The notes: generated by a model not told the origin, from the letters alone. A stretch of 64,000 nucleotides of DNA from Archangium sp. (GCA_022843845.1 JALHMW010000006.1:1-64000); one strand, 5' to 3'. Counted from the first letter of the stretch, positions 45,224-54,157 are shown. Made by a program: numbers and translations.

Positions 45224-46795
45224 ATGCGACCTGTCGTGGTGATGGCGCTGGTGCTCGTCGCCAGTTGCAAGACGTTGCCGAAGACGCCGCCCGAGGTCCT
45301 GGCAGCCCTCCAGGCGAAGCCGGGCGCTTATCTGCGCGGCACGGTCGCGGCGCTCGGCTCGCCCCAGGTGTTCAACCGCGAGGACTTCGTGTGGGACACG
45401 AAGGTGTCTCCGGACTCGAAGTCGGTGGCCGTCTCGCGGCTCGGCATGAAGTCCTTCCACCTGTCGGTGTTCGGCCTCGAGGATCCAAAGAAGGCGCGCG
45501 CCGACGTCGTGGTGAACGCGCTCGAGTTCAACGTCGAGGGGCTCGACTGGTCGTCCGATGGCGCGTTGATCGCGGCGGTCAGTCGCGATCGCTCGGTGCG
45601 GCTGTTCGACGCCGTCAATGGTGCGCAGAAGGGCGCGTGGCTCACCGACGAGGCGCTCACCGCCGTCGCGTTCCACCCGAAGGCGCCGCTGCTCGCCGTG
45701 GCCAGCACGAAGGGCCTCATCACGGTGCTGACGTGGCCCGAGCTGGGCTTCGTCGCCGAGCAGCGCGGGCACACCGACGAGATCACCGGCCTCGCGTGGG
45801 CCCCGACAGGCGAGCTGTTCTCCTCGAGCTGGGATCGCTCGGTCTCTGTGTGGAGAGTGGAGGAGACGAGCTCGTCGGCGAAGGAGTCACGCGCGCGCTA
45901 CGAGAAGAAGTCGGGCGTGCAGGTCTTCCGCGCGGTGTTCGATGGCAAGGCCTCGGCCTCGTTCGTCGTCGACACGCGCCTGCCGATCGTCGTGGTGCGC
46001 AGCTCACTCGCCCAGACCGCCGGCATCGATGTTCTCTCGCTGACGGAGTCGATCTCGATTCCTTCCGCGATGGGCGCGCAGATGTCGCGGCTCGCGAAGG
46101 GTAAGAGCCTGGCGTTCAAGGGCCTCACCGTGCGCAACCTCGACGTCGCCGTGTGTGACGCGTGCCTGCCGCAAGACGCGCAGGCTGCGCTGGGCCAGGC
46201 CTTCGTCGACCGCGTCTCCATCGCCACCGACGAGTCCACCCAGGAGTTCGTGCTCACCCCCAAGGCCGACGCCGGCGACGTCAGCGCGACGTCTCCCCAG
46301 TCGCTGGTGCGGGCTCGCCGCTTCACCTTCGAGGGCTCGGTCAACGACGTCTCGGTCGACGCCTCGGGAACGGTGCTGGCGCTGGCGTTGAGCGAGCTGA
46401 AGGGCGAGCGCACTCGCGACGTGTACGAGCGCGAGAAGCGCAAAGAGGTCGAGCCGGAGCGCCCGTGGGACTGCGCGGCCCGCGTCGACGCGCAGCGCGG
46501 CACGGTGCTCGAGAACCTCAAGGGCCACCGTGGCGTGGTGTCGAGCGCGGCCATCAGCCCTGATGGGAAGACGGTGGTGAGCGGCGGGTGGGACAAGAAG
46601 GTCGTGCTGCACGGCGCGGTGGAGTCGCAGGTGGAGTCGTTCGGCTGGTCGATTCGCCGCGTGCGCTTCTCGCGTGACGGGCGCCTGCTCACCGTCGCCG
46701 CGTGGACGCCGCAGAACCCGCTGAGCGATCACCAGAGCGACCCCGCCGCCGTCGTCTACGAGGTCGTCTACTCCGAGGCGTCCGTCTCGCCGTGA
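45224..46795 (+). CDS. WD40-repeat lipoprotein with an inserted retropepsin-like domain
   Basis: A 523-residue protein with a lipoprotein signal (VVVMALVLVASCKTL). WD40-type repeats are visible before and after the centre (FNVEGLDWSSDGALIAAVSRDRSVRLFD and GHRGVVSSAAISPDGKTVVSGGWDKKVV). Between them, residues about 235-345 resemble an aspartic-protease fold: a SFVVDTR strand at 250-252 in place of DTG, then SSLAQTAGID, a FKGLTVRNLDVAV strand and LGQAFVDRV. The glycine of DTG is missing, so it is likely inactive or binding only. GTG 45221 is possible, but ATG 45224 has GGAGGG in register. Confidence 0.75.
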   Translation: MRPVVVMALVLVASCKTLPKTPPEVLAALQAKPGAYLRGTVAALGSPQVFNREDFVWDTKVSPDSKSVAVSRLGMKSFHLSVFGLEDPKKARADVVVNALEFNVEGLDWSSDGALIAAVSRDRSVRLFDAVNGAQKGAWLTDEALTAVAFHPKAPLLAVASTKGLITVLTWPELGFVAEQRGHTDEITGLAWAPTGELFSSSWDRSVSVWRVEETSSSAKESRARYEKKSGVQVFRAVFDGKASASFVVDTRLPIVVVRSSLAQTAGIDVLSLTESISIPSAMGAQMSRLAKGKSLAFKGLTVRNLDVAVCDACLPQDAQAALGQAFVDRVSIATDESTQEFVLTPKADAGDVSATSPQSLVRARRFTFEGSVNDVSVDASGTVLALALSELKGERTRDVYEREKRKEVEPERPWDCAARVDAQRGTVLENLKGHRGVVSSAAISPDGKTVVSGGWDKKVVLHGAVESQVESFGWSIRRVRFSRDGRLLTVAAWTPQNPLSDHQSDPAAVVYEVVYSEASVSP

Positions 46796-47403
46796 CGCGG
46801 TTCGCGAAGACGTCGACCGCCGATCTCCTCGACCTGCTCCGCTACGCCGCGCGCAAGAAGACGAACCCCTTCGCCGTGATGGACGGGCTGCGCGAGGTGC
46901 TTTCCCGTGACGTGACGCCGCCCGAGATCGGTGACGCCGTGTTGACCTTCGACGCCACGCTCGCCGGTGAGGCCCGAGACGTATTGGAAGGGCTCAGCGC
47001 GCCGATCGCCCGGTTCCTGCAGGCGTGCGTGCCGATGGACGTCGATGGGCTGCGCGTCGAGACGGCGTGGCAGTCGGCGGCGCAGGCTCTGACGAGGCTG
47101 GTGCGGCTCGAGAAGAAGCCGAAGAAGGCCGAGCTCGCGGCGCTCAAGAAGCTCGCGGTGAATGACGTGTTCCTCGAGGGTGCGCAGGTGGCGCTGGCGA
47201 CCGCGAACCCGGCCGAGGTCGAGGCGAACCGGTGGTTCCTTCCGCTGTTGATGATCGACGGAAGTGAGGTGTCGGTCGATGCGCTGCTCCCGCACGTCGA
47301 CGCGGCGTTGTCGTCGGGAGGCGCCGCGCTTGAGGCCTTCAAGCCGCTTCGTGCGCTCGCCCCACAGACGCCGGCCATCGCGCGCCTCGTCGAGCGGCTC
47401 TGA
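46792..47403 (+). CDS. Helical protein of unknown function
   Basis: A 203-residue cytoplasmic-type protein starting at GTG 46792, which overlaps the WD40 gene stop by four bases (GTGA). It has no signal peptide or membrane segment and seems mostly helical, with a Lys-rich LEKKPKKAELAALKKLAV stretch and repeated short Ala/Leu helices. I recognise no family. It probably works with the WD40 lipoprotein or its upstream neighbour, since all three genes sit head to tail. It ends four bases before the convergent flavin reductase gene. Confidence 0.6.
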   Translation: MTRFAKTSTADLLDLLRYAARKKTNPFAVMDGLREVLSRDVTPPEIGDAVLTFDATLAGEARDVLEGLSAPIARFLQACVPMDVDGLRVETAWQSAAQALTRLVRLEKKPKKAELAALKKLAVNDVFLEGAQVALATANPAEVEANRWFLPLLMIDGSEVSVDALLPHVDAALSSGGAALEAFKPLRALAPQTPAIARLVERL

Positions 47404-47407
47404 CGAG

Positions 47408-48082
47408 CTACACGTTCAGAAAGACCCGCGACGCCGGCACGCCCTGACGCGCGAGCAGCGCCGTCACGTCGTCGGTCATTTCTTTCTGCCCGACGAGGAA
47501 CGCGACCGTCTCGGCGGTGGCGACCCTGGGAATGACCGACTGCACCACGCCGACCGGCCCCGCCCAGCCAGAGGCCCCTTCGTCCACCACCGTGTGCACG
47601 ACGAGCCGGGGCACCTCGAGCAGCTCCTCCAGCCACGGGAGCTGTCGTGGGCTCCGCTGCCCTTGCACCAGCGTCACCGTCTTGAAGTCCTGCCGCGTCT
47701 TCATCACGAGGCCCACCACCGATCGAATCGGCGCCAGCCCGGTGCCGGTGCAGACCAGCAGGAGATCGAGACCGCGCGCGATGTCGAGCGGAAAGCCCGG
47801 CCCTTCGGGCGGCGTCACCTCGAAGCGGGTGCCGAGGGCGACGGTCGACAAGGCCTCTGACACGCCCGTGCCCCGGCGGATCAGGTAGTCGAACGTCGTC
47901 GTGCCCGGAGACGACGCGATGGCGAACATCGACTCGGCCTTGCCGCCGTGCCTGATGCGATGGAACTGACCGGGGCGGGCGAAGGCGGTCGAGACCGCTG
48001 CCGGCACCTCGAGGCGCAGCTGCACGAGGCCCTCGTCGACGATCTGCCGCGAAGTGATGCTGCCGAAGTGCCACGAACTCAT
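47408..48082 (-). CDS. FAD/NAD(P)H-dependent oxidoreductase (ferredoxin reductase-like)
   Basis: A 224-residue flavoprotein reductase. The FAD-binding half shows RPGQFHRIRHGG and the IASSPG strand. The NAD(P) half has LLLVCTGTGLAPIRSVV and ends with VAFLVGQKEMTDDVTALL and a short C-terminal VFLNV. No iron-sulfur domain is fused. It would move electrons from NAD(P)H to a separate acceptor. ATG 48082 was chosen because the longer form adds only eight unlikely residues. It is divergent from the GT51-like gene over 45 bases. Confidence 0.85.
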   Translation of the reverse strand: MSSWHFGSITSRQIVDEGLVQLRLEVPAAVSTAFARPGQFHRIRHGGKAESMFAIASSPGTTTFDYLIRRGTGVSEALSTVALGTRFEVTPPEGPGFPLDIARGLDLLLVCTGTGLAPIRSVVGLVMKTRQDFKTVTLVQGQRSPRQLPWLEELLEVPRLVVHTVVDEGASGWAGPVGVVQSVIPRVATAETVAFLVGQKEMTDDVTALLARQGVPASRVFLNV

Positions 48083-48127
48083 CGGACCGTGGCATAACGG
48101 CGCCACCTCGACTCCGGCAGGGAAAAC

Positions 48128-48916
48128 GTGCGCGCGCTCCGAAGCATGGTGCTCATCAGCCTCTTGCTGTTCTCGCTGCTCGCCATTCTCGGCTCGGGCT
48201 GGTGGCTCTACACCGCCAACACGCTCGCCAACCCAATCGAAGGCGAGATGGACCTCGAGACCTTCCTCCGCCAGTCCATCGAGAGCGATCGCCAGAGCCT
48301 GCAGTTCAACAAGCGCCTCTCGGAGCGCGAGAAGGTGACCTGGGCGAGGCCCGACTTCGCGCGGCTGCCGAAGAACCTCGTCGCGCTCTACATCACCGAG
48401 TGGGGCTGCCCGACGTACTTTCAGACGCCTCGTGAGGACGGCTGGGCGTGGACGAAGCGGGTGCTCAACAGCGCGCGCGGGGTCTTCAGCGAAGGCGACG
48501 GCGGGTGTGAGCTCATCTTCGCGCGCAGGCTTGGGTCGCGCCTCGGAGCGGCCACGCCGTCACAGCTCGCCGTCATGAGCGATCGCATTCACAAGTTCCT
48601 CAAGAAGGACCAGCTCGTCGCGTACGACCTGCACTCGATGCAGTTCGATCAAGCGCTCATCGGCGTCGAGGCGGCCTCTCGCTACCTCATGCAGAGGGAG
48701 CTGCTCGATCTCTCGCTCGCCGAGCTCGCCGAGTTCCAGCTCGGCATTCCGCCGTACAACTTGTGGAACGAAGTGAAGCTCTGCTCCAACGCCGCGCAGC
48801 TGAAGCTGGGCCGTGACTCGTTGCTGCAGAACCTCATCAACGTGGCGCTCATCTCGGAAGAGCAGGGCAAGGCCGCGATGGCGCAGCCGGTGCGGTGCAT
48901 GGCCGTGAAGCGTTAG
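48128..48916 (+). CDS. Membrane-anchored GT51-like protein (peptidoglycan glycosyltransferase relative)
   Basis: A 262-residue protein with one N-terminal membrane helix (MVLISLLLFSLLAILGSGWWLY). The strongest evidence for a GT51 (transglycosylase) fold is ALIGVEAASRYLMQRELLDLSLAELAEFQLGIPP, which matches the conserved helix of GT51 enzymes. The upstream ITEWGCPTYFQ might hold the catalytic glutamate, but the GASTITQQ motif is replaced (GGCELIFARRL). It may be a divergent or inactive synthase or a regulator. It is shorter than bifunctional PBPs and lacks a transpeptidase domain. GTG 48128 is preceded by AGGGAA. Confidence 0.6.
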   Translation: MRALRSMVLISLLLFSLLAILGSGWWLYTANTLANPIEGEMDLETFLRQSIESDRQSLQFNKRLSEREKVTWARPDFARLPKNLVALYITEWGCPTYFQTPREDGWAWTKRVLNSARGVFSEGDGGCELIFARRLGSRLGAATPSQLAVMSDRIHKFLKKDQLVAYDLHSMQFDQALIGVEAASRYLMQRELLDLSLAELAEFQLGIPPYNLWNEVKLCSNAAQLKLGRDSLLQNLINVALISEEQGKAAMAQPVRCMAVKR

Positions 48917-49386
48917 TCCTCGAGGGCGCTGAGCGGCAGCGGCGTGGCTTCGAGCCTCGCGCCGATGCGCAGGTGCACGACGCCGGAGGCGACCTCGAAG
49001 AACTGCGCGAGCTGAAACTGCGCGTCACGTCCGAAGCGGGCTTTGGCCTTGCTGTCCTTCACGCGCGTCGAGAGCACGCCGTCGTCATCGAGCCGCAGCG
49101 CGTCGACGTCGAGCCACTCGCCGGTGCGATCCGACAGGCGAACACTGAGCCGCTCACCCTCGGACACGTCGACCGCGACGATCTTGAACGGCGCGTCCTC
49201 GACCTCGAAGAAGCACCAGTCGTTCCCGAAGTGCAGCGTCACGTTTCCGTCGTCGGCGACACGAACGCCCTTGTTGAAGGCCTCGATGATGTTCGGGTGC
49301 TCGATCGGCTCGCCGTCGTGCCACCAGCGAAACTGCCGGTCGAGCCTGATGCCGCTGTCTTCCCGGGTGTGCCAGCGCGCGGGCAT
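48913..49386 (-). CDS. DUF1285 family protein
   Basis: A 157-residue protein matching DUF1285 by the opening DSGIRLDRQFRWWHDGEPIEHPNI segment and the later VEDAPFKIVAVDV strand. The N-terminal DSGIRLD and the two-domain beta layout are typical; family function is unknown. It ends by overlapping the GT51-like gene tail to tail and begins three bases after the polytopic membrane gene. It probably belongs to that leftward pair. ATG 49386 is used. Confidence 0.75.
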   Translation of the reverse strand: MPARWHTREDSGIRLDRQFRWWHDGEPIEHPNIIEAFNKGVRVADDGNVTLHFGNDWCFFEVEDAPFKIVAVDVSEGERLSVRLSDRTGEWLDVDALRLDDDGVLSTRVKDSKAKARFGRDAQFQLAQFFEVASGVVHLRIGARLEATPLPLSALED

Positions 49387-49389
49387 GCG

Positions 49390-50748
49390 TCACCAGCCAC
49401 GCACGAGCTCGGTGTAGCCCTTGAAGCCGAGCGCGCCCCAGAAGTTCACCAGCACGCCGAGCGTCAGCAGCGCGACCGGGAGCGGCTTCTTCAGGTTCCA
49501 GCCTCCGACCGCCAGCAGCACCAGCAGGTACGGCGTGTAGTCGAGCGAGAACCGGAAGCCGAACTGGGCGTAGCCGGTGTTCTGATAGAAAAAGCCCGGC
49601 AGCGCGCACGCGGCGACCGTCACCCAGAGCGGCCAGTGCAGACGCGGCTTCTCTTTCGGCATCACCAGCAAGACGAGCGCGGGCAGCGTGAGGAACAGCG
49701 ACATGCCCCACGGCGAGTACTCCAGCCGGCCGTTGGCGTACTTCGGGAAGAGCAGGAACGCCGCCTCGAGGTTGCGCGAGAGGTAGCTCGGGTGGAACAG
49801 GCCGAGCGTGTCGATGTCCTGGTTGACGCGGTTCTCGAAGAAGTACCGGTGACCGAACTCGCCGATGGAGCCGAAGCGCGTCTGGTTCATCACCATCGCG
49901 ATGATGGCCAGCGGCGCGGCGCCGATCAGGAAAGGCTGCAGCTTCGTCTTGAACAGCTCGGCCGGCTTCGCGAAGAACGCCTTGAGCTCCTCCACTCGTT
50001 TGCCGGGCGTCGGGGCCAGCGCCTCGATGAAGAAGAACACGCCGGTGAAGAGGAGCGGCGTTCGCGTCAGCACCGCCATCGACCAGAAGATGCCCGCCCA
50101 CAGCGGCTTGCGCGCGCCGACCGCGTTGCGCAGGTACGCGCACGTCAACGCGACGCCCATCACCTCGGCCGAGAACCAGACCTCTCCACGAATCGACGCG
50201 TAGAAGAACAGCGTGCCGAACCCGAGGATGAGCGCGAGCGCGGCGTTCTCGAGCTCCTTGCGCGCCGTGCCCTCGTGCTCCGAGAGCATGCGCAGCACCG
50301 AATAGAAGAGGGCGATGGCCAGCGCGCCGATGACGACGCCGAAGCTGGTGTCGTTGAGCTGGTACCCGTTCACCGCGACGAAGGGCAGCATCACCGCCGA
50401 CGGGAACATCGGGAACGACGAGTACCACTTGTCCGTCGCCATCAGCGGCCGGGTGCAGCGCTGCTTCACGCCGCCCACGTCGCGCACGCACGCCCAGTCT
50501 TCGAAGTTGGGCAGCACCTCGGGGTCGATGTCTTGCCGGCCGTCGAGCCAGGCCTTCGACTGGTAGACGAAGTGCGGCGCCGCGCTCTGCCGCAGGAAGC
50601 GCTGGCCTGAGAACATGGCGAGGGTGAAGAAGGACACCACGAAGAGCAGCAGCTCGATCCGGTAGGCCTGCCCCCAGACCTTCAGCGCCGTCATCGTGGC
50701 GCCGGGAGCCTGGGGCGCTTCGGGAGTGGCGTTGGCCGCGTCGCTCAT
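49390..50748 (-). CDS. Polytopic membrane protein, glycosyltransferase-C-like
   Basis: A 452-residue protein with about ten membrane helices (e.g. LLLFVVSFFTLAMFSG, FLIGAAPLAIIAMVMN, LLVLLAVGGWNL). A loop after helix 1 contains WACVRDVGG and KQRCTRPLMATDKWYSSFP, resembling the extracytoplasmic loop of GT-C enzymes that use lipid-linked sugars. The catalytic acidic residues cannot be assigned with confidence. It heads a leftward pair with the DUF1285 gene. It lies divergent from the RapA-like helicase over a 104-base spacer. The role in envelope polysaccharide or protein modification is inferred. Confidence 0.7.
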   Translation of the reverse strand: MSDAANATPEAPQAPGATMTALKVWGQAYRIELLLFVVSFFTLAMFSGQRFLRQSAAPHFVYQSKAWLDGRQDIDPEVLPNFEDWACVRDVGGVKQRCTRPLMATDKWYSSFPMFPSAVMLPFVAVNGYQLNDTSFGVVIGALAIALFYSVLRMLSEHEGTARKELENAALALILGFGTLFFYASIRGEVWFSAEVMGVALTCAYLRNAVGARKPLWAGIFWSMAVLTRTPLLFTGVFFFIEALAPTPGKRVEELKAFFAKPAELFKTKLQPFLIGAAPLAIIAMVMNQTRFGSIGEFGHRYFFENRVNQDIDTLGLFHPSYLSRNLEAAFLLFPKYANGRLEYSPWGMSLFLTLPALVLLVMPKEKPRLHWPLWVTVAACALPGFFYQNTGYAQFGFRFSLDYTPYLLVLLAVGGWNLKKPLPVALLTLGVLVNFWGALGFKGYTELVRGW

Positions 50749-50852
50749 GGGGCGCGCTTTTTGCGCTGTTTTCCCGCTCGCACAACCGTCATTCCCACGC
50801 GCGAGAAGGTGGTGCGTCTGGGGCGCTCAGCCGCTATGAGCCGCGCGCTCCC

Positions 50853-53800
50853 ATGAGCAGCGCATTCATCATCGGCATGAAGGTCAAATACCTGCCCCAG
50901 GCGGAATGGGGCACGGGTCATCTGCTGAGCCTCGAAGACGAGGGCATGCGTGCAGTCGTCGCGTTCCCTGCGCGAGAGAACGGCGCGCCGATTCTCGTCA
51001 GCACCCGCGGCGGCGCGCTCGTGCATGCGGCGTTGAGCGCTGGCGCGGGCGTTCGCACCGCGAAGGGCAAGACCGGCGTCGTCGTGCGGGAAGAAGAGGG
51101 TGGCCGCGGGCTCAAGCGCTACGTCATCACGCTCGACGACGGCTCCGAGACCGAGCTGCCCGAGACCGAGGTGCGCGCGCTGCCGCCGAAGCCCGACCTC
51201 ATCGCGATGATGAAGGAAGGCCGTATCGCCGACGGGAAGAGCTTTCTGCTGCGCAAGGCGACGCTGAAGCTCGACGACGAACGGCGCAGCGACGCGTTCG
51301 GAGCGCTCCTGGCCTCACGCGTGATGGTCAAGCCGCATCAGGTCGGCGTGGTGCAGCGCGTGTTGTCGTCGCGGCGGCCCCGGTTCGTGCTCGCCGACGA
51401 GGTCGGCCTCGGGAAGACCATCGAAGCCGGCATGATCTTCTCGGCGCTGAGGCTGGCGGGTCTCGCCAAGCGCGTGCTCGTCGTCGCGCCCTCGCACCTC
51501 ACCGTGCAGTGGCTCGTCGAGCTCTTCCACAAGTTCAACCACCTCTTCACCCTGATGGACTCGGAGCGGCACGAGAGCTCGCTCGACCAACAGCCGACGC
51601 TCAACCCGTGGGCCCGCTTCGATCTCGTCGTCACCAGCCTCGAGCTGCTGCAGCGCTCCGAGCAGTTCCGCGACGAGGCCGGCTCGAAAGAGGCTGCGTG
51701 GGATCTCGTGATCATCGACGAGGCGCACCACCTCAAGGGCGAGAAGGCCTACGAGGCCGCTGCGGCGCTCGCGAAGAACTCCTACGGCCTGCTCTTGCTC
51801 ACCGCGACGCCGATGCAGCTCGACCCGGCGGAGTACCAGTCGCTCTTGTCGCTGATCGACCCCGTCACGGCGCCGTCAGTGGCCGAGTTCGAGGCGCGGC
51901 TGACCCGGCAGGAAGAGCTCTCGAAGGCGGTGCGCGCGCTGCTGGAAGGGAAGAAGACGGCCACCGCCGTGAAGGAGCTCGTCGCCCGGTTCCCGAACGA
52001 CCCGTCGCTGAAGGAGATCGAGCACCCCGACGAGATGTTGATGCACCTCGCCGAGACGTACTCGTTGTCCGATCGCCTGATTCGCAACCGCCGCGTGCGG
52101 GTCGGTGGCTTCAGCGCGCGCAAGCTGCACGTGCACCCGGTGACGCTGCTCCCCGAAGAGCTGGCGGCGCGGCAGGCCGTGCTCGACGTGCTGGCCGAAG
52201 ACGGCTCGGTGCGCGGCGCGGCGCTGGCGAACCTCGTGCGGCGTCTGGAGTCGTCTCCCGCGTCGTTCCAGGCGGCGCTCGCCAGCAACAAGGTGCTGCA
52301 GGGACTCAAGGTGCAGGTGCCCGACAAGGACGCCAAGTTCGCGGCCTTCGTGAAGGTGCTCAAGGACGTCTGGGCGAAGGAGAAGAACGCCAAGGTGCTG
52401 GTCTTCACCGAGGCGCGCGACACCCTCGAGCGGCTGCAGACGCGGCTGCGTCACGAGCACGTCGAGGCGCTCGGGTACCATGGCGAGCTCCCGATGGTGG
52501 AGCGCGACCGCCAGGTGGCCCGCTTCCGCGACCCTGACGGCCCGAAGCTGCTCATCTGCACGGAGGTCGGTGGCGAAGGTCGCAACTTCCAGTTCGCGCA
52601 CCACCTCGTTCACTACGACTTGCCGTGGAGCCCCGCGACGGTGGAGCAGCGCATCGGCCGGCTCGATCGCATCGGCCAGACGCAGAACGTCGAGATTCAC
52701 GTCTTCGACGTCGAGAAGACCTTCAGCGCCGACGTGCTGGCCGTGCTGCGCGACGCGGTCGGCGTCTTCGGCGAGACCGTCGGCGGCCTCGACGCGGTGC
52801 TCGAAGAGGTCGAGCCCCGGCTCACCGAGCTCGCCCTCGCGCCCGTGAAGGATCGCGCGGCCTACGTGAAGGAGCTCACCCGCACGGTCACCGCGGCGCG
52901 GGAGCAGGTGAAGAAGGCGTACGATCCGCTCCTCGATCTGCGCAGCTTCGACGAGCTCGCCGTCACCGAGCTGGTAGAGCGCGCCGAGCGGCGCATCGAT
53001 CACGAAGCCGACGACGAAGACACGCTCGACGACCGCCTCTGGGGCCTCGCGCGCGATCTCGATGAGCGGCTCGAAGAGAACATCACCGAGCTCGCCGATC
53101 GCCTCGGCATCAAGGTCGACACCGATCAGGAGGTCGACGCGTTCCAGGCGGCCTTCCACTTCGGCCATGCGCTGTCGATCGAGGCGCTGCCGGGCTTCGA
53201 CATCGCCGAGGAGCGCACGGTGCTCGGCACCTTCTGGCGCGACACCGCCGTCGAGCAGGAAGAGATCGAGTACTTCGCGACCGGCCACCCGCTGGTCGAG
53301 GCGCTGTTCGGCTTCGTGAAGGACGGCCCGTTCGGTCGCAATGGCGCGCGGTACCTCGAGGTGCGTGGCCCGGTGAAGGCGCGCGGCGTCGAGGTGCTCT
53401 TCCACGTCAACCCGCCCGAGCCCGCAGACACCACGCTCGGCGCGAAGGTGCCGTCACGACAGCTCACCCGGTTCCTCGACTCGTCGCTGGTGCAGGTCGC
53501 GGTCGCGCACGGTACCGACGGCAAGCCGAAGGTCGACCCGAAGCTGGTCGAGCTCCTCAACGGCGCCGATGGCAAATCACTCAAGGGCAACGAAGCCCTC
53601 GCCGCGTTCCCCGAGCTGCCCGGCTTCCTCGACGACGCCATCGCGCTGGCGACGAAGACGGCGCAGGCGCGCCTCGAGAAGATGAAGCTCAACGCGCAGC
53701 AGGGCATCGAAGATGAGCGCGACCTGGCGATGATTCGCATCAAGCTGGCGCTGGAGCACCAGGGCGTGCCGGCCGATCGCGTGGAGAAGGCGCTCCTCAC

Positions 53801-53891
53801 CGAGCTGACTGCGTACGATCAGCTGCTCGACGCGTTGATGCGGGTGAAGGTGACGATCGACTCGGCCTGCGTGTTCGTCATCAACCGCTGA
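50853..53891 (+). CDS. RapA-like SNF2 family helicase
   Basis: A 1012-residue SNF2 ATPase related to RapA, which releases RNA polymerase from stalled or salt-trapped complexes. Residues 182-189 hold DEVGLGKT (Walker A) and residues 289-292 hold DEAH. Later motifs include LLTATPMQL, the helicase-C TEVGGEGRNFQFA and WSPATVEQRIGRLDRIGQ. N-terminal beta-domains and a long C-terminal part are consistent with RapA, and the length is close to the E. coli protein (968). Without a Tudor-type check I left the symbol empty. A TATGAG box at 50835-50840 could be a -10 element. Confidence 0.88.
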   Translation: MSSAFIIGMKVKYLPQAEWGTGHLLSLEDEGMRAVVAFPARENGAPILVSTRGGALVHAALSAGAGVRTAKGKTGVVVREEEGGRGLKRYVITLDDGSETELPETEVRALPPKPDLIAMMKEGRIADGKSFLLRKATLKLDDERRSDAFGALLASRVMVKPHQVGVVQRVLSSRRPRFVLADEVGLGKTIEAGMIFSALRLAGLAKRVLVVAPSHLTVQWLVELFHKFNHLFTLMDSERHESSLDQQPTLNPWARFDLVVTSLELLQRSEQFRDEAGSKEAAWDLVIIDEAHHLKGEKAYEAAAALAKNSYGLLLLTATPMQLDPAEYQSLLSLIDPVTAPSVAEFEARLTRQEELSKAVRALLEGKKTATAVKELVARFPNDPSLKEIEHPDEMLMHLAETYSLSDRLIRNRRVRVGGFSARKLHVHPVTLLPEELAARQAVLDVLAEDGSVRGAALANLVRRLESSPASFQAALASNKVLQGLKVQVPDKDAKFAAFVKVLKDVWAKEKNAKVLVFTEARDTLERLQTRLRHEHVEALGYHGELPMVERDRQVARFRDPDGPKLLICTEVGGEGRNFQFAHHLVHYDLPWSPATVEQRIGRLDRIGQTQNVEIHVFDVEKTFSADVLAVLRDAVGVFGETVGGLDAVLEEVEPRLTELALAPVKDRAAYVKELTRTVTAAREQVKKAYDPLLDLRSFDELAVTELVERAERRIDHEADDEDTLDDRLWGLARDLDERLEENITELADRLGIKVDTDQEVDAFQAAFHFGHALSIEALPGFDIAEERTVLGTFWRDTAVEQEEIEYFATGHPLVEALFGFVKDGPFGRNGARYLEVRGPVKARGVEVLFHVNPPEPADTTLGAKVPSRQLTRFLDSSLVQVAVAHGTDGKPKVDPKLVELLNGADGKSLKGNEALAAFPELPGFLDDAIALATKTAQARLEKMKLNAQQGIEDERDLAMIRIKLALEHQGVPADRVEKALLTELTAYDQLLDALMRVKVTIDSACVFVINR

Positions 53892-53909
53892 GGGCGGTAC
53901 ACTCGACGA

Positions 53910-54157
53910 GTGGATCTCTTCGACGAGTTCGGTCGCATCATCGACGTGCTGAACGCGAACGGCGTCGAGTACGCCGTCTGTGGTGGCGTCGCCGTCAACC
54001 TGCTCGGGCACGTGCGCGCAACGCGTGACATCGATCTCCTCGTTCGAAAACCAGACAGGTCGTCTCGCCGTCTGGGTTGATCGCGATGAAGCGTCTCGCG
54101 GGCCGGCCACAGGATCTCGCTGACATCGCGGTGCTGGAAGGCGCGGGTGATCCATGA
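53910..54157 (+). pseudogene. Broken nucleotidyltransferase gene (internal deletion and frameshift)
   Basis: Reading from GTG 53910 gives VDLFDEFGRIIDVLNANGVEYAVCGG...TRDIDLLVRKPD, the N-terminus of an MNT-type nucleotidyltransferase with its GG and DxD motifs, then a premature stop at 54078-54080. Continuing in another frame gives SGLIAMKRLAGRPQDLADI, the usual C-terminus of the same family, which ends at TGA 54155-54157. The middle of the domain is missing, so a deletion shifted the frame. The ATGA overlap with the next gene shows the ancestor was coupled to it. A TACACT box at 53898-53903 lies 6 bases before the start. Confidence 0.85.

Noticed and set aside
42983-45772. Antisense reading frame of 929 codons opposite the substrate-binding-like lipoprotein
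   Set aside because: It has no start context or domain features, and the sense strand encodes a signal peptide and a binding-protein fold. It is a GC-bias shadow.
45395-46760. Active aspartic protease in the WD40 protein
   Set aside because: The catalytic DTG is DTR, so activity is unlikely. Only a fold-level resemblance is claimed.
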